Source of the DNA: Nodosilinea sp. WJT8-NPBG4
Lineage (GTDB): Bacteria > Cyanobacteriota > Cyanobacteriia > Phormidesmidales > Phormidesmidaceae
Length of the DNA stretch: 57,424 bases
Assembly (NCBI GenBank): GCA_019359285.1
Contig: JAHHHQ010000070.1
Coordinates: 1-57,424, forward strand
Direction: 5' to 3'
The position numbers and the translations under genes were made by a program. Shown here piece by piece: positions 26,001 through 34,999 of this stretch. The notes under the pieces are model-generated. The model was not told the origin of the DNA, did no database searches, and saw only the letters and a list, made by a program, of their open reading frames with translations. Position 1 is the stretch's first letter; every line of letters begins with the position of its first letter.

Positions 26001-28389
26001 GGTTTTCTTTGGGGGTGCTGTGGAGGGTGAGGGGAAAGCCGCTGACCGTCCACAGCTTAACTATTGGTTCATTTTTATCCAAACTGTGAGTAGCCATGAG
26101 TTGCCCATCGGGGCTAAAGTCAACCAACCCAATGGCATTGGGAAAACCCTCAAAACGATATTGTTCGCGGGTCCAGAATAGGGCCTGGGTTAGGCTGGCA
26201 GTGACCTCGGCTTTAAGGGTTTGCTGTGGGTCTTGCTGAAGCCAGGGGGCTAATTGCAGCGATCGCCCCGCCTGCACACTGGTAATCAAAGCATCTAGGT
26301 ACTGCCCTGACTGAAACTGGGCCTTGGACGATTCCAGCAGTGCCGCGATTTCTCCCCTCTGGGCCTGGCGCTGGGTTTTGAAAGCCCAGACGCTGCTGCC
26401 AAAGGCCAGGGCAGCCACAGCGGTCATCAGGGCAAGGAGCGATCGCAAAATCCAAAGCCGCCGCTTCTCTTGTTGAGCGGTGGTGGCAACCGCACTACAA
26501 CTGGCTTGAATAAAATCTAGTTGCTGTTGAGTAGGAGATGGCTGCTTTTTGCCTTGTGTAGCCTCTTGGAGCCAGCTGTTGGCGATCGCGGCTTCGCTGC
26601 CCCGCAGCAGTAGATCGGCGGTTTGGTTTTTCTGATTCCACTCAATTGCTCGCTGTAGCCACTTGGTGTGGCTGTGAACATGCTCTCGATCTGTATCTAG
26701 CACCCGCACAAGTTGATTAAAGCTCGTGCCAAAATCGTCCTGTTTTTCACAGTTGATCCATTGGACCTTAGCCAGCTCGGCATGGAGTTGTTCGCTATCA
26801 ACTGGGCGTAGGAGCAGGGTCACAAAGCGCTTTTTGAGCTGGGCGGCATAGCCAACTTCATCGCTACAGTAGGGAGAGTTGACCGACCGGGGAGAAAGAA
26901 TAAACAAAAAGTTGTCGCTGGCGGCAATGCCCTGATAAATTTCTTCGCCGAAGTCTGCTGTGCCTGCGGCAATACTCTCCTGATCAAACCAAGTGCGTTT
27001 GCCTTGCGCTTGCAAAGCATCATTCACTCGACGAGCAAAATCTGAATCTGAACGTGAGTAGGAAATAAACACATCTAAGGCAATGTCTGGAGGTTGGTGT
27101 AGACTCTCGGCAATAAATTCGGCGTGGCGTGGCGTGGGCTGGTGCTGTGACTTTTGCTGGGCAATCTGTAACCAGGTTTCAGCCTGCCGCAAATCGTAGC
27201 CCCGCAGTAAAATACTGGGGTTGCGATACTGCTGCTCCCACTTCAGAGCCTTAGTCAATAAAACCTTGTGTCGTTCGTAGTAGGCCGCGTCAGCGGCTAA
27301 AATCTGCAATAACTGGCATTCGTCGAGCCAGTCGTCGTCGTCGTCGATATTGTCGGTGAGATCTACATACTGCACCCCTCGCAGCGGCTCTGGCACCAGG
27401 TCAGGCGCAATGGGGGCTACCTGAATAGGCACAATGCGCTTGTTGAGCGTACAGGCGTAAGCCAATTCGATTTGGCAATAGTCTGATTCCACAGCTGCCG
27501 AAGACAACAGATATACCAGGTTGTCGGCCTGCTCAATACCACGCTCAATCGCCTGGCGCCAATCTTCTCCAGTGCGAATATCCTGCTGGCTACTCCAGAC
27601 GGTGATGCCCGCCCGCCAGAGAGCGCGTCGAATGCGCTGCATCGTGAGTTCATCGGCCTTAGCGTAGGCTAAAAAGACCTGCGTCATCAGATTATTGGCA
27701 TTTTTAATGCTCTCTGAGATAAATTCGCAGTGCAGATCAGTCGGGGGGCAGGGGGACTGCTCGTCAGGAAACTCGGTTGCAAGCCAGGCTTCGGCCTGCT
27801 GCCGTTCTTCTCCTACTAGCAAATGACTGTTGGGCTGCCGCAGAAACTCCCACTTGAGAGCCTGACATAGCAAATGGGTATGCATGTGCACATAACCCTC
27901 GTGATGGTGGAGCAGATCAACCAACCTCTGAAGCGATTGCTCAAAATCATCTACCCCTGGTCGAAAAGGTACCCAGTTGAGCTTGCGAATTGTCGAATGC
28001 ATGTTGTGGCGAGACCAATGCTTCCCGGCAGCCTGATAGGTCTGCCAATCAGCGTCGGTGCCCTGAGGGTAACGCTGTTGCCAAGTATCGCGGCTAATTT
28101 CCTCGACATGCATTAGAGGAACAATGCGCTTATTGCGACTGCGGGCGTGATCAAGCTCTAACTTGCAGTAAGACGAGTTGACTGCATGGGGAGAAATGAG
28201 AAAGAGAAAATTGTGAGAGCGATCGATACTGTCATAAATTTGCTGCTGAAAATCAACCCCTATGGGAATATCTTGTAGATCTAACCAAATATCAAAGCCA
28301 GCCTGGGCAAGCTCTTCCTTCAAATTGATGGCAAAAGCTTTACTATCAGAGCGGCCGTAGGAAATAAAGGCATCTTGATAAATTCCCAT
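23098..28389 (-). CDS. Triple-TIR, single-membrane-pass, WD40 protein
   Basis: A 1763-residue protein with three TIR domains at about residues 1-165, 235-370 and 437-570. Each keeps the Glu at the NADase position in an 'S.YC..E' motif (E78, E308, E511). After each TIR comes a similar 60-70 residue linker with W(K/N), LLRG or LLVG, A..WL, PxPT and FI..S. Residues about 645-668 form one membrane helix. The rest is a WD40 array of about 17-20 blades (repeated FSPDG-type turns and VxLW endings), with the clearest blades near the middle. TIR domains often degrade or cyclise NAD, and WD40 arrays often sense or bind partners. The design therefore suggests a sensor-effector protein of immunity or cell death. 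No partner gene is adjacent, and function is inferred. Confidence 0.88.
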   Translation of the reverse strand: MGIYQDAFISYGRSDSKAFAINLKEELAQAGFDIWLDLQDIPIGVDFQQQIYDSIDRSHNFLFLISPHAVNSSYCKLELDHARSRNKRIVPLMHVEEISRDTWQQRYPQGTDADWQTYQAAGKHWSRHNMHSTIRKLNWVPFRPGVDDFEQSLQRLVDLLHHHEGYVHMHTHLLCQALKWEFLRQPNSHLLVGEERQQAEAWLATEFPDEQSPCPPTDLHCEFISESIKNANNLMTQVFLAYAKADELTMQRIRRALWRAGITVWSSQQDIRTGEDWRQAIERGIEQADNLVYLLSSAAVESDYCQIELAYACTLNKRIVPIQVAPIAPDLVPEPLRGVQYVDLTDNIDDDDDWLDECQLLQILAADAAYYERHKVLLTKALKWEQQYRNPSILLRGYDLRQAETWLQIAQQKSQHQPTPRHAEFIAESLHQPPDIALDVFISYSRSDSDFARRVNDALQAQGKRTWFDQESIAAGTADFGEEIYQGIAASDNFLFILSPRSVNSPYCSDEVGYAAQLKKRFVTLLLRPVDSEQLHAELAKVQWINCEKQDDFGTSFNQLVRVLDTDREHVHSHTKWLQRAIEWNQKNQTADLLLRGSEAAIANSWLQEATQGKKQPSPTQQQLDFIQASCSAVATTAQQEKRRLWILRSLLALMTAVAALAFGSSVWAFKTQRQAQRGEIAALLESSKAQFQSGQYLDALITSVQAGRSLQLAPWLQQDPQQTLKAEVTASLTQALFWTREQYRFEGFPNAIGLVDFSPDGQLMATHSLDKNEPIVKLWTVSGFPLTLHSTPKENLKAVEFRPYFDYENSITPSNNLQPVIALLGQNGSVELWRQNGDFLKQLKPPEVKLDGLEFSADNQRLITYQRGELPRGDSIYLWSTVDGSLKNRLYMKSSTEDGPRPYLLSPTDQLIATAQTNDTTQLWDLLNGRMIARLEGSICGWSHDGQRLATCQQEDGIVRLWRSDGTAIAALQPTDGKISSVIFSPDNQTLAVQLDDYSFQLWSQSGEWLASLQNPDTPTKPDWGDLTFSPNGVWLVTSYPGESSVIQIWRRDGTVLKTIRGNQFWSTLDFSADSQWLALPDSKKGDVLLINRDSTQTQVLKGHKDFISDIEFSSDGKNLATASGDATARLWKLDGSPLMTLSGHHDWVSTVTFSPDGKLLASGSDDRSVRLWNTTSDGLDSLTMTGYRFGSVFSEDTGRQPAEDMLVAALEDGSVRLWRGETIERTETLLLSPTLGKSEVELIYSDTAKFYDDGSRSQPPVAIKATVKNDERDALGPVMLWRPDGTPLATIVDQPISKGQNVSVQVSDDGQVLLTAIEGKGFFGPVQVWQANGKLRSTLLERTENGQGVVKLSPDGQQVAIQAISNSPIELWRSDGTRVVEIQPEVEDDSKVNFTFSGDSSGLITWSNSRKTHGPVQLWKLDGSLLKTLIAESGAETNIPSMGTVEVFWDKPSQVLVTSINDQWENQDNPTHGPVQLWQSNGTLVKTLLERTDQTKYAQVLSSPDGKAFLVTVNSPGEFGQLLLWNRQQPERVTLPVTLIEGREKNSWIRARFSPDSQYLVTAIQDSTVELWNRDGSLVETLLLETSGRVETIFSPDQSHFYVAEYGSKMVSVWNLQGNSINRFETKFKGEMSAVFFSPDGNKIAAASWDKTIKLWSIQGGIESVFTDHIASVIDLRFTTDGSQLVSVADGSTKQLILRDLDNMHDLNLLLKQACEQAGNYPQQVTRESSAQLQLCPSHSNHSIRLGRLGALMRRFKGQAN

Positions 28390-28858
28390 CGCTTCGATTC
28401 CCCAATGGACATCTAGAACTATTTAAGTGGCTTAGAACATTATCAAGCTCCAAGGCATGCTTTCCAGAAAGCCTTAGGGTAAAAATTCAAATTTAGGTTA
28501 GAACTTCAAACCATCATAAGGCTAAAGCTTAAGCAAATATAAGCAGGTGAAACACCAACAAATGTCAAAGTTTTGTTGATTTTAGAGCGACCTGCCCTGC
28601 TACAGACTCTCTAAAACAAGGACTAGGATTACCAACTTATTTATGGAAATTTACCTTAGCCTCAGTAGAGCTGATTTTTCATAATGCTGCTTAGGCAGGG
28701 AAGCTAGGTATGTACAAAAACATTGGTTTCAATAGGCGCTTCACAACGGATGGCATAGCGCTGACTCAGGATAATCGCAGGTAACCATCGGGATGAATCG
28801 GGTCCAGACTTTTGTCTTGATTTAGAGAAAATATTATAGCTTTCATAAATAAGTGCCC
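28390..28858. other. Intergenic spacer upstream of TIR/WD40 gene
   Basis: About 470 AT-rich bases without a credible gene. TTTTAGAG (28580-28587) and CTCTAAAA (28609-28616) form an 8-base inverted pair with a 21-base loop. The left part should carry the promoter for the TIR/WD40 gene, but no clear -10/-35 was recognised. Confidence 0.4.
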
Positions 28859-31800
28859 CTACAGTGTGGCGCTCTGGGTCTCCAGATCGATGCCGAGTAC
28901 CTGGGTGTAGGCTCCGCGAGCCTGGGTGACGCCGATGGTGCGCTGGGCGGCTTCAATCATCGGGCGACGTAGGCTCACCACGATGAACTGGGCTTGCTCG
29001 GTCTGGTGCTTGATCATACGAGAGAGACGCTCTACGTTGGCTCCATCGAGGAACATGTCAACCTCATCGAAGGCGTAGAAGGGGGAGGGGCGATAGCGCT
29101 GGAGGGCAAAGATAAAGCTGAGGGCGGTGAGAGATTTTTCGCCTCCAGACATGGAAGCCAAGCGGCGCACGGGCTTGCCCTTAGGGTGGGCGACCAGGTT
29201 AAGGCCTCCGTTGAAAGGATCTTCGGGGTCTTCGAGCTGGAGGTGGCCGTCGCCATCGGAAAGTTCGGCAAAGATCGACTGGAAGTTGAGGTTGACGGCG
29301 TCGTAGGCTTCGGTGAAGGCCTGGCGGCGCAGAGTGGTGAAGGTCTCGATGCGCAGCAGCAGCTTGGTGCGCTCTTCTTCAAGGGTGGTGAGTTTGTGAG
29401 TCAGCTCAGTGAGCCGCTCTTCAGTGCGGTTGTATTCTTCGAGGGCCAGCATGTTGACCGGCTCCATAGCCTCCATGCGGCGCTGGAGCGATCGCAGCTC
29501 TTTTCGCAACTCCTCTAAATCCGTTTCGGCAAGAATCTCAGGCAGGGGGTCGGGCAGCTCTGCCGCTTGAGTCGTCAGTAATTCTTGGGCTTCTGCCAGC
29601 TGCTGGCGGCGCTCCTGCTGGGTTTCGAGCAGCTTTTGGCGCTCCCACTCCTGCTGCTGGGTCTGGGTACGTCGGGCGCGTATCCGTCCCTCTAGCTCGT
29701 CGCGGACAGCTTTTTCGGCGGCTAGGGTTTGGTCGAGGACGGCCATCTGCTGGCGCAGTTGAGCGATTTCACCATTCAGCCCGGCCTGCTGCTGCTGGAG
29801 CTGGGTGAGCTGCTGGTCGCGCTCAGCCTGCTGCTGGGCCTGGGTGGTGAGGGTCTGCTGGGCCTGGGTAAGTGCTAGCTCAAGCTGCTGGCGCTGGTTG
29901 TGTAGCTCTTGCAGCTGGCGTTCAGCGTCTTGGAGGGCCTGCTGGCGATCGCTCAACTGACTTTCCAGCTGCCCCACGGCTGCCTGGGCCGTCTGCCACT
30001 CGCTGTGGGCCTGGGATTGTTCTAGCTCACTGAGGGCCTGCTGCTGACGGACAATCTCAGCTTCCTGGGTAGGCAGGAATGCTGAGAGTTCTTGCAGGTG
30101 GGCCTGGGTGCTGGTTAATTCTTGCTGGTGTTGACTGAGCTGGGCTTCGAGCTGGGCCCCTTGCTGGGCCGCCTGCTGCTGCTGCGTCTGCTGCTGCTCG
30201 TTCGCTAGCTGAAGCTCGCGGTATTGTTGGCGCTGGGCAATTAAGTTTTGGGAGAGAGTTCGCAGGGTTTCAGAGGTGGCATTGAGGTCGCGATCGCACC
30301 GTTCTAGCATCACCTCAATATCTCCCAGCCGCTGGCGCAGGGCCTGGGCTTCTGAGGATTCTGCTGGTTCTACGGTGCCAAAGTGCAGGCTGCCGGAGCG
30401 CGACGAAACGTTCCCCCCGGTCATTGCCCCGCTGGTTTCGAGAATTTCCCCTTCTAGCGTGACGATGCGGTAGTCGCCGAGGTACTGCCGCGCTGAGGTG
30501 AGGCTGTCAAACACCACAGTGCTGCCAAAGGTGTAGCCAAAAATGTCGCGGTAGCGAGGGTCGCAGTCGATCAGGTTGACGGCGTAGTCGAGGAATCCGT
30601 CGGGGCGCTTCCAGTCGGGTACAGGAGTGAACCGGGGCGCGCGAATTTTGTTGAGGGGCAAAAAAGTGGCCCGTCCGGCTCGGCGCTGCTTGAGAAACTC
30701 GATCCCCTTGGCGGCCACCTGGTCGTTCTCCACCACCAGGTAGCCGAGGCGGGCTCCGGCAGCGATTTCTAGGGCTAGCTGATATTTGGGGTCTACCTTG
30801 CCTAGCTGGGCTACTAAACCGCTGATGCCCGCCAGACCACTATCGAGCAGCAGTTTGGTAGCGTGGGTGCCCTGACTCTCTTGCAGAGCTTGGGTTTGGG
30901 CTTCGAGCTTGTCGAGTTCGCGCTGCTTGTCGCGCTGTTCTTTGAGCAAACGGGTTTGGGTGTCGCGCTGGACAGAGAGTTCTGCCTCAGACGCAGCAAT
31001 CTTGGCGGCAATCTCCTGGATCGCTTTTTCCGCTGCCGCCAAACGCTGGGCAAACCCAGCATCGGCTGCCTCGGCGGCTGGCGCAGACCCGAAAGTGTGG
31101 CGCTGCTCGGTTAACGTCTCGATCTGTTGTTCGAGCTGACGCAGGCGCTCTTGCAGGCGAATCTGCTCGGCCCGCTGGGGCTCGACATTGCCCCGTAACG
31201 TTTCGATCGCCTGGCGCAGCTGGGTCTGCTGCTGAATGCTGGCCTGGGACTCAGAGGCGATCGCCAAGGTTGCCTGGCGGCGTTCTTCTAGGGCCTCCTG
31301 CACCTGGTTTTTGGCGTTGGTAAGGGCAACTAGCTCTCCCGTGGTCAGAGAGGCAATGGAGCGCCCCACCTGCTCCAAATCGCGCTGCTGCTGCTGGCGA
31401 GCGATCTCGGTGTCGCGGCGCAGGGCAGCGCCCTGGTTGGTGGCGTTGCGGTTCTCCTGTTCCTGGCGCTGGAGCTGGCGTAGCTCGGCCTCGTGGGTGG
31501 CCACTTGGGATTGCAGGGCCAGGTGCTCGTCTTCGCCCATGGCGCGAATGTGGGCATTGAGGGTGGCGAGTTCGGCTTCAAGGGCGGCGATCGCCCCCTG
31601 CCCCTGAGCGATCGCCTCGGCTAGCTGGGTAGACTTGGCCTCGCCCTGCTCTAGGGTTTGGTGCAGGGCCGCGATCGCCCGCTGCTGGCTCTGCCACAGC
31701 AGCACTGCCTCCCACTGGCTTTTAGTCTGAAAGGTTTCCTTGAGGCGCTGGTACTTCTCAGCCTTTTGTCGGTCTTGGGCCAGGCGCTCTAGCTGGGTTT

Positions 31801-32554
31801 GCAGCTCGCGCTCGACAATGCGAAAGCGCTCTTCGTGGTCGCGCACGGCCTCTAGCTTGCCTCGGGCCTGGTCAATTTTGCGATCGAAGGCGGCGACCCC
31901 AGCTAACTCGTCGATAATTTCCCGGCGCTCGCGGGAGTTCATCGAAATAATGCTGGTGACATCCCCCTGCAACACCACGTTGTAGCCTTCAGGATAGACA
32001 TGGAACCGCTGCAGCTGCTCGTGGAGCTGGTTAAGGGTGCAGGGTTCGCCGTTGATGTAGTAATTAGAGGTGTACGTGCCCTGGCTGGTCACCCGCAGTC
32101 GCCGGGTCACACTCCACTCGCGGCCCATGGGTAGAGTCACGACGTTGGCCGTGCCGTCTGACTCAGAAATTTCGAGGGTGGGAGAACTGCCGTTGTGGCC
32201 GTTGGTGTTGGCGATCGCACCCTGGCCGTTGAGGTCCCTCCGCCGTGCCTCGACACCCTCGTCAGCATCAATCATCAGGTCGGCGGCCACGTCGCTGAGG
32301 TCAAAGGTGACCGTGACGCTGGCTTCGGAGGTCGCGCGACGACTCATCTGGTTTTGGTTCACCAGGTCAGGCAGGCGATCGGCCCGCATACCCTTAGAGC
32401 TGGCCAACCCCAAGCCAAACAGTAGCGCGTCTAAAATATTCGATTTACCTGAGCCATTAGGCCCAGATATGACAGTAAACCCAGGCAACAGTGGAACCTG
32501 GGTCGTACCTCCGAACGATTTAAAGTGGGACAGCTCGACACGCTTGATGTGCAC
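28859..32554 (-). CDS. smc: Chromosome segregation protein SMC
   Basis: A 1231-residue SMC ATPase that organises and segregates the chromosome as a dimer, usually with ScpA/ScpB. Walker A GPNGSGKS is at residues 31-38. Two long Gln/Glu-rich coiled coils flank a hinge near 560-700 (GISGLVAQL to GGNVSSRSGS). The signature SMSGGEKSLTALSF and Walker B AFDEVDMFLD are near the end. The length is normal for cyanobacterial SMC. The neighbour upstream is a divergent YqgF-like gene; no scp genes are in view. Confidence 0.96.
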   Translation of the reverse strand: MHIKRVELSHFKSFGGTTQVPLLPGFTVISGPNGSGKSNILDALLFGLGLASSKGMRADRLPDLVNQNQMSRRATSEASVTVTFDLSDVAADLMIDADEGVEARRRDLNGQGAIANTNGHNGSSPTLEISESDGTANVVTLPMGREWSVTRRLRVTSQGTYTSNYYINGEPCTLNQLHEQLQRFHVYPEGYNVVLQGDVTSIISMNSRERREIIDELAGVAAFDRKIDQARGKLEAVRDHEERFRIVERELQTQLERLAQDRQKAEKYQRLKETFQTKSQWEAVLLWQSQQRAIAALHQTLEQGEAKSTQLAEAIAQGQGAIAALEAELATLNAHIRAMGEDEHLALQSQVATHEAELRQLQRQEQENRNATNQGAALRRDTEIARQQQQRDLEQVGRSIASLTTGELVALTNAKNQVQEALEERRQATLAIASESQASIQQQTQLRQAIETLRGNVEPQRAEQIRLQERLRQLEQQIETLTEQRHTFGSAPAAEAADAGFAQRLAAAEKAIQEIAAKIAASEAELSVQRDTQTRLLKEQRDKQRELDKLEAQTQALQESQGTHATKLLLDSGLAGISGLVAQLGKVDPKYQLALEIAAGARLGYLVVENDQVAAKGIEFLKQRRAGRATFLPLNKIRAPRFTPVPDWKRPDGFLDYAVNLIDCDPRYRDIFGYTFGSTVVFDSLTSARQYLGDYRIVTLEGEILETSGAMTGGNVSSRSGSLHFGTVEPAESSEAQALRQRLGDIEVMLERCDRDLNATSETLRTLSQNLIAQRQQYRELQLANEQQQTQQQQAAQQGAQLEAQLSQHQQELTSTQAHLQELSAFLPTQEAEIVRQQQALSELEQSQAHSEWQTAQAAVGQLESQLSDRQQALQDAERQLQELHNQRQQLELALTQAQQTLTTQAQQQAERDQQLTQLQQQQAGLNGEIAQLRQQMAVLDQTLAAEKAVRDELEGRIRARRTQTQQQEWERQKLLETQQERRQQLAEAQELLTTQAAELPDPLPEILAETDLEELRKELRSLQRRMEAMEPVNMLALEEYNRTEERLTELTHKLTTLEEERTKLLLRIETFTTLRRQAFTEAYDAVNLNFQSIFAELSDGDGHLQLEDPEDPFNGGLNLVAHPKGKPVRRLASMSGGEKSLTALSFIFALQRYRPSPFYAFDEVDMFLDGANVERLSRMIKHQTEQAQFIVVSLRRPMIEAAQRTIGVTQARGAYTQVLGIDLETQSATL

Positions 32555-32862
32555 TGGCCAGCGTTACCTCAGACGTGAAACAAGTGTACTATAGGGTAGG
32601 GATTTTGGCTATCTGACTTAAGCAGCTAGGATCCACACCTGTTAGCTAGGCTGATGCCGCCTAAGTTTAGTGCAAAGAAAAGAATTTGTACGCTAGATAG
32701 CGGAGAAGTTGCCTACATTCCGAGCAAGCCGCCTCGAATTTTTTGGTTTTGCAGCAAGAACTGCACCTTGCCAAGAAATCTAATCCAGGATGGCACAATG
32801 AAGGGGAAAATCTACCCCCAGCCCCCGTGAGCCAGCCCACTCCCCCACCTCTGTCCCAGCCG
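32555..32862. other. Divergent spacer between smc and YqgF-like gene
   Basis: About 300 bases that should carry both promoters. In-frame codons extend the YqgF-like gene upstream to a TTG at 32743, but that stretch (Pro-rich, QPTPPP) does not look like part of the family. No repeat or RNA gene seen. Confidence 0.35.
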
Positions 32863-33264
32863 ATGATTTTAGGCTTTGACCCCGGACGGCAAAAATGTGG
32901 CTTGGCCGTCATGGGGCTAGACCGATTACTGTGCTATCAGCAGGTGGTTGCCGCCGATGCCGTAATTGATGAGATCACCACACTGCGCCAGCAATTTCCA
33001 ATTTCGACCATTGTGCTGGGCGACCAAACCGCTTCAGGGAACTGGAAAGATACCCTCAGTCAGCTCCCTGACCCGCCCCGGATCATGCTGGTGGATGAAC
33101 GGTACACCACGTTGGAGGCGCGCGATCGCTACTGGCAGATGTATCCCCCATCGGGACTGGCAGGGATAATTCCCCAATCACTGCGCAAAATTTCTCGCCC
33201 CATCGACGACATCGTGGCCATTTTACTGATCGAGCGCTATTTGAACCGCCTGACAGGCGCGTAG
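32863..33264 (+). CDS. YqgF/RuvX-like RNase H-fold nuclease
   Basis: ATG 32863 (MILGFDPG) is chosen because the family begins at this point; it gives 133 residues. D6 in GFDPG, the second strand ending VLGDQ, VDERYTT and the late DDIVA carry the acidic residues expected for a YqgF/RuvX-type RNase H-like nuclease. Relatives process pre-16S rRNA or were proposed to resolve Holliday junctions. The cyanobacterial branch is separate from the main ruvX and its substrate is uncertain. It diverges from smc. Confidence 0.7.
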   Translation: MILGFDPGRQKCGLAVMGLDRLLCYQQVVAADAVIDEITTLRQQFPISTIVLGDQTASGNWKDTLSQLPDPPRIMLVDERYTTLEARDRYWQMYPPSGLAGIIPQSLRKISRPIDDIVAILLIERYLNRLTGA

Positions 33265-33403
33265 GGCAAAATCTGTGACCCGTAAAATTCCATCACGTCG
33301 GGTACAACAGTTAAGAAAGGGCTGCGAACCAGCCAATCAATACGAGTTTAAGGAAAATTTTGACGCCCTAGGCACCATTGATTCTGGAGGTACAGCTTTT
33401 GGC

Positions 33404-33820
33404 CTACAGCTTTGCCCGAATGGTGAACGAGTAGTCACCGCCGGGTTCGAGCTGGTAGTCGAAGCGTTCTAGAAAGCGGCTGAGGGGTTCGCAGATTAGC
33501 GCTCGTCCCAAAGATGGCTCTACCCGCAAGTTGCCCTGGCGAAAGCGCCACTGAAATTGCCATTCGTAGGTGCTGGCCCGCACTTCGCCTTCGATGCGGC
33601 CCTGGCTCCACGACTGGTGGGTAATGCGAACGTAGGCGGTGGTTTCAGATGGGCGACGGGTCACGGCAGCAAAAGCAAAGCGATACAAAGTAATCGTGAT
33701 CGAGGTCAGGGCGAGGCAAAACCCCCACAGGTAAGATAACCGTAGCTTAGGCTGTGGTCTACCCCGATATTGTGGGCAACGATACGGCTCAGCACCCCAG
33801 CGATCGGGCAATTCGGTCAC
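33404..33820 (-). CDS. DUF3146 family protein
   Basis: The last about 80 residues, from TTAYVRITHQSW through WQFQWRFRQG, LGRALICEPL and EPGGDYSFTIRAKL, match DUF3146, a short cyanobacterial family of unknown function. The long version shown (138 residues) has an odd hydrophobic N-terminus. Family proteins are about 85-90 residues, so the GTG at 33664 may be the true start, though no good ribosome site precedes it. It diverges from nadK. Confidence 0.75.
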   Translation of the reverse strand: MTELPDRWGAEPYRCPQYRGRPQPKLRLSYLWGFCLALTSITITLYRFAFAAVTRRPSETTAYVRITHQSWSQGRIEGEVRASTYEWQFQWRFRQGNLRVEPSLGRALICEPLSRFLERFDYQLEPGGDYSFTIRAKL

Positions 33821-33960
33821 GGGCTGTTTTACCCTAGACGAAAAAACGGTAGCCTAGGAAGAAATAAACTATGATCCCCACCAGCGTGTTCGGCATCTTA
33901 GCGGCTGTAGAGCACGTTTCGCTTACCTCATTTCACCGATTGTAAGGTTGGACCCCGCCT

Positions 33961-34878
33961 GTGCCCAAGGTTGGCATTATCTACAACGACGTTAAGCCTG
34001 TGGCCTGCCAGGTCGCTCTCGAATGGGAGGAAAAACTGACTCGTCGAGGCTACACCGTGAGCCTGGCCACCGGTATGGGCGGCATTTTGGGCTATTCTCA
34101 CCCCGAGCGACCCGTCTGCCATACTCCCCTTGACAGTTTGGTGCCGCCCAATTTCGACGCCGATATGAGTTTCGCTGTGGTGCTGGGGGGCGATGGCACG
34201 GTGCTATCTGCCTGTCGGCAGCTGGCCCCGATCGGGGTGCCCCTGCTAACAATAAATACAGGCCACATGGGCTTTTTGACCGAGGCTTACCTGAACCAGT
34301 TGCCCCAGGCCATAGACCAGGTACTGGCGGGCAACTACGAACTGGAAGAGCGGGGCATGCTAGCGGTGCGCCTTTTCCACGAGTCTAGCCTCGTGTGGGA
34401 AGCCCTCTGTCTAAACGAGATGGTGCTGCACCGTGAGCCCTTGACCAGCATGTGTCATTTTGAAGTGGCGATCGGCTGTCACTCTCCGGTGGATATTGCG
34501 GCTGACGGCATTATTGTGTCGACGCCCACTGGGTCTACGGCCTATTCGCTCTCGGCGGGCGGGCCGGTGATTGCCCCTGGCGTGTCCGTTACCCAGCTCA
34601 TCCCCATTTGCCCGCACTCCTTGGCGTCTCGAGGGCTAGTGTTTCCCGATCGCGAGCAGGTGGTGATTCGCTCAGCCAACCCCGACCCCCTAGTGCTGAT
34701 TGTGGACGGCAACGCAGGCTGCTACGTAAGGACTAAAGACGAGGTGAGCACTTGCCGTGCACCTTACCCGGCGAGGTTCATTCGGCTAAAACCGCCGGAG
34801 TTCTTTACGGTACTGCGCGAAAAGTTGGGCTGGGGGCTGCCGCATATCGCTAAACCCACGTCGGTAGAGTTGCCGTGA
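33961..34878 (+). CDS. nadK: NAD kinase
   Basis: A 305-residue NAD kinase that makes NADP from NAD with ATP or polyphosphate. The GGDGT motif is at residues 76-80 and NE at 152-153. The conserved STPTGSTAYSLSAGGP follows near 188. The GTG start at 33961 begins MPKVGIIYND, as in cyanobacterial orthologues of the 305-residue type. Cyanobacteria usually have two NAD kinases; the other is not in the window. A glycosyltransferase gene follows after 121 bases. Confidence 0.93.
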   Translation: MPKVGIIYNDVKPVACQVALEWEEKLTRRGYTVSLATGMGGILGYSHPERPVCHTPLDSLVPPNFDADMSFAVVLGGDGTVLSACRQLAPIGVPLLTINTGHMGFLTEAYLNQLPQAIDQVLAGNYELEERGMLAVRLFHESSLVWEALCLNEMVLHREPLTSMCHFEVAIGCHSPVDIAADGIIVSTPTGSTAYSLSAGGPVIAPGVSVTQLIPICPHSLASRGLVFPDREQVVIRSANPDPLVLIVDGNAGCYVRTKDEVSTCRAPYPARFIRLKPPEFFTVLREKLGWGLPHIAKPTSVELP

Positions 34879-34999
34879 GAGGGATAGGCGGGTGGGTAGG
34901 TAGATTCCTGTGTTTGCCCAGCATTTCGTCAATGGGTGGGTGGACGACTTGGGGTAGCTCGGTGGGAATACTGGTCTGAGCCCTACATTCCCTGTTGCT

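Noticed and set aside
29032..31607. Several open frames on both strands inside smc
   Set aside because: They are shadows caused by the Gln/Glu-rich coiled-coil codons; the smc frame is unbroken.
32743..32862. N-terminal extension of the YqgF-like protein from a TTG codon
   Set aside because: The stretch is Pro-rich and unlike the family, which begins at MILGFDPG.
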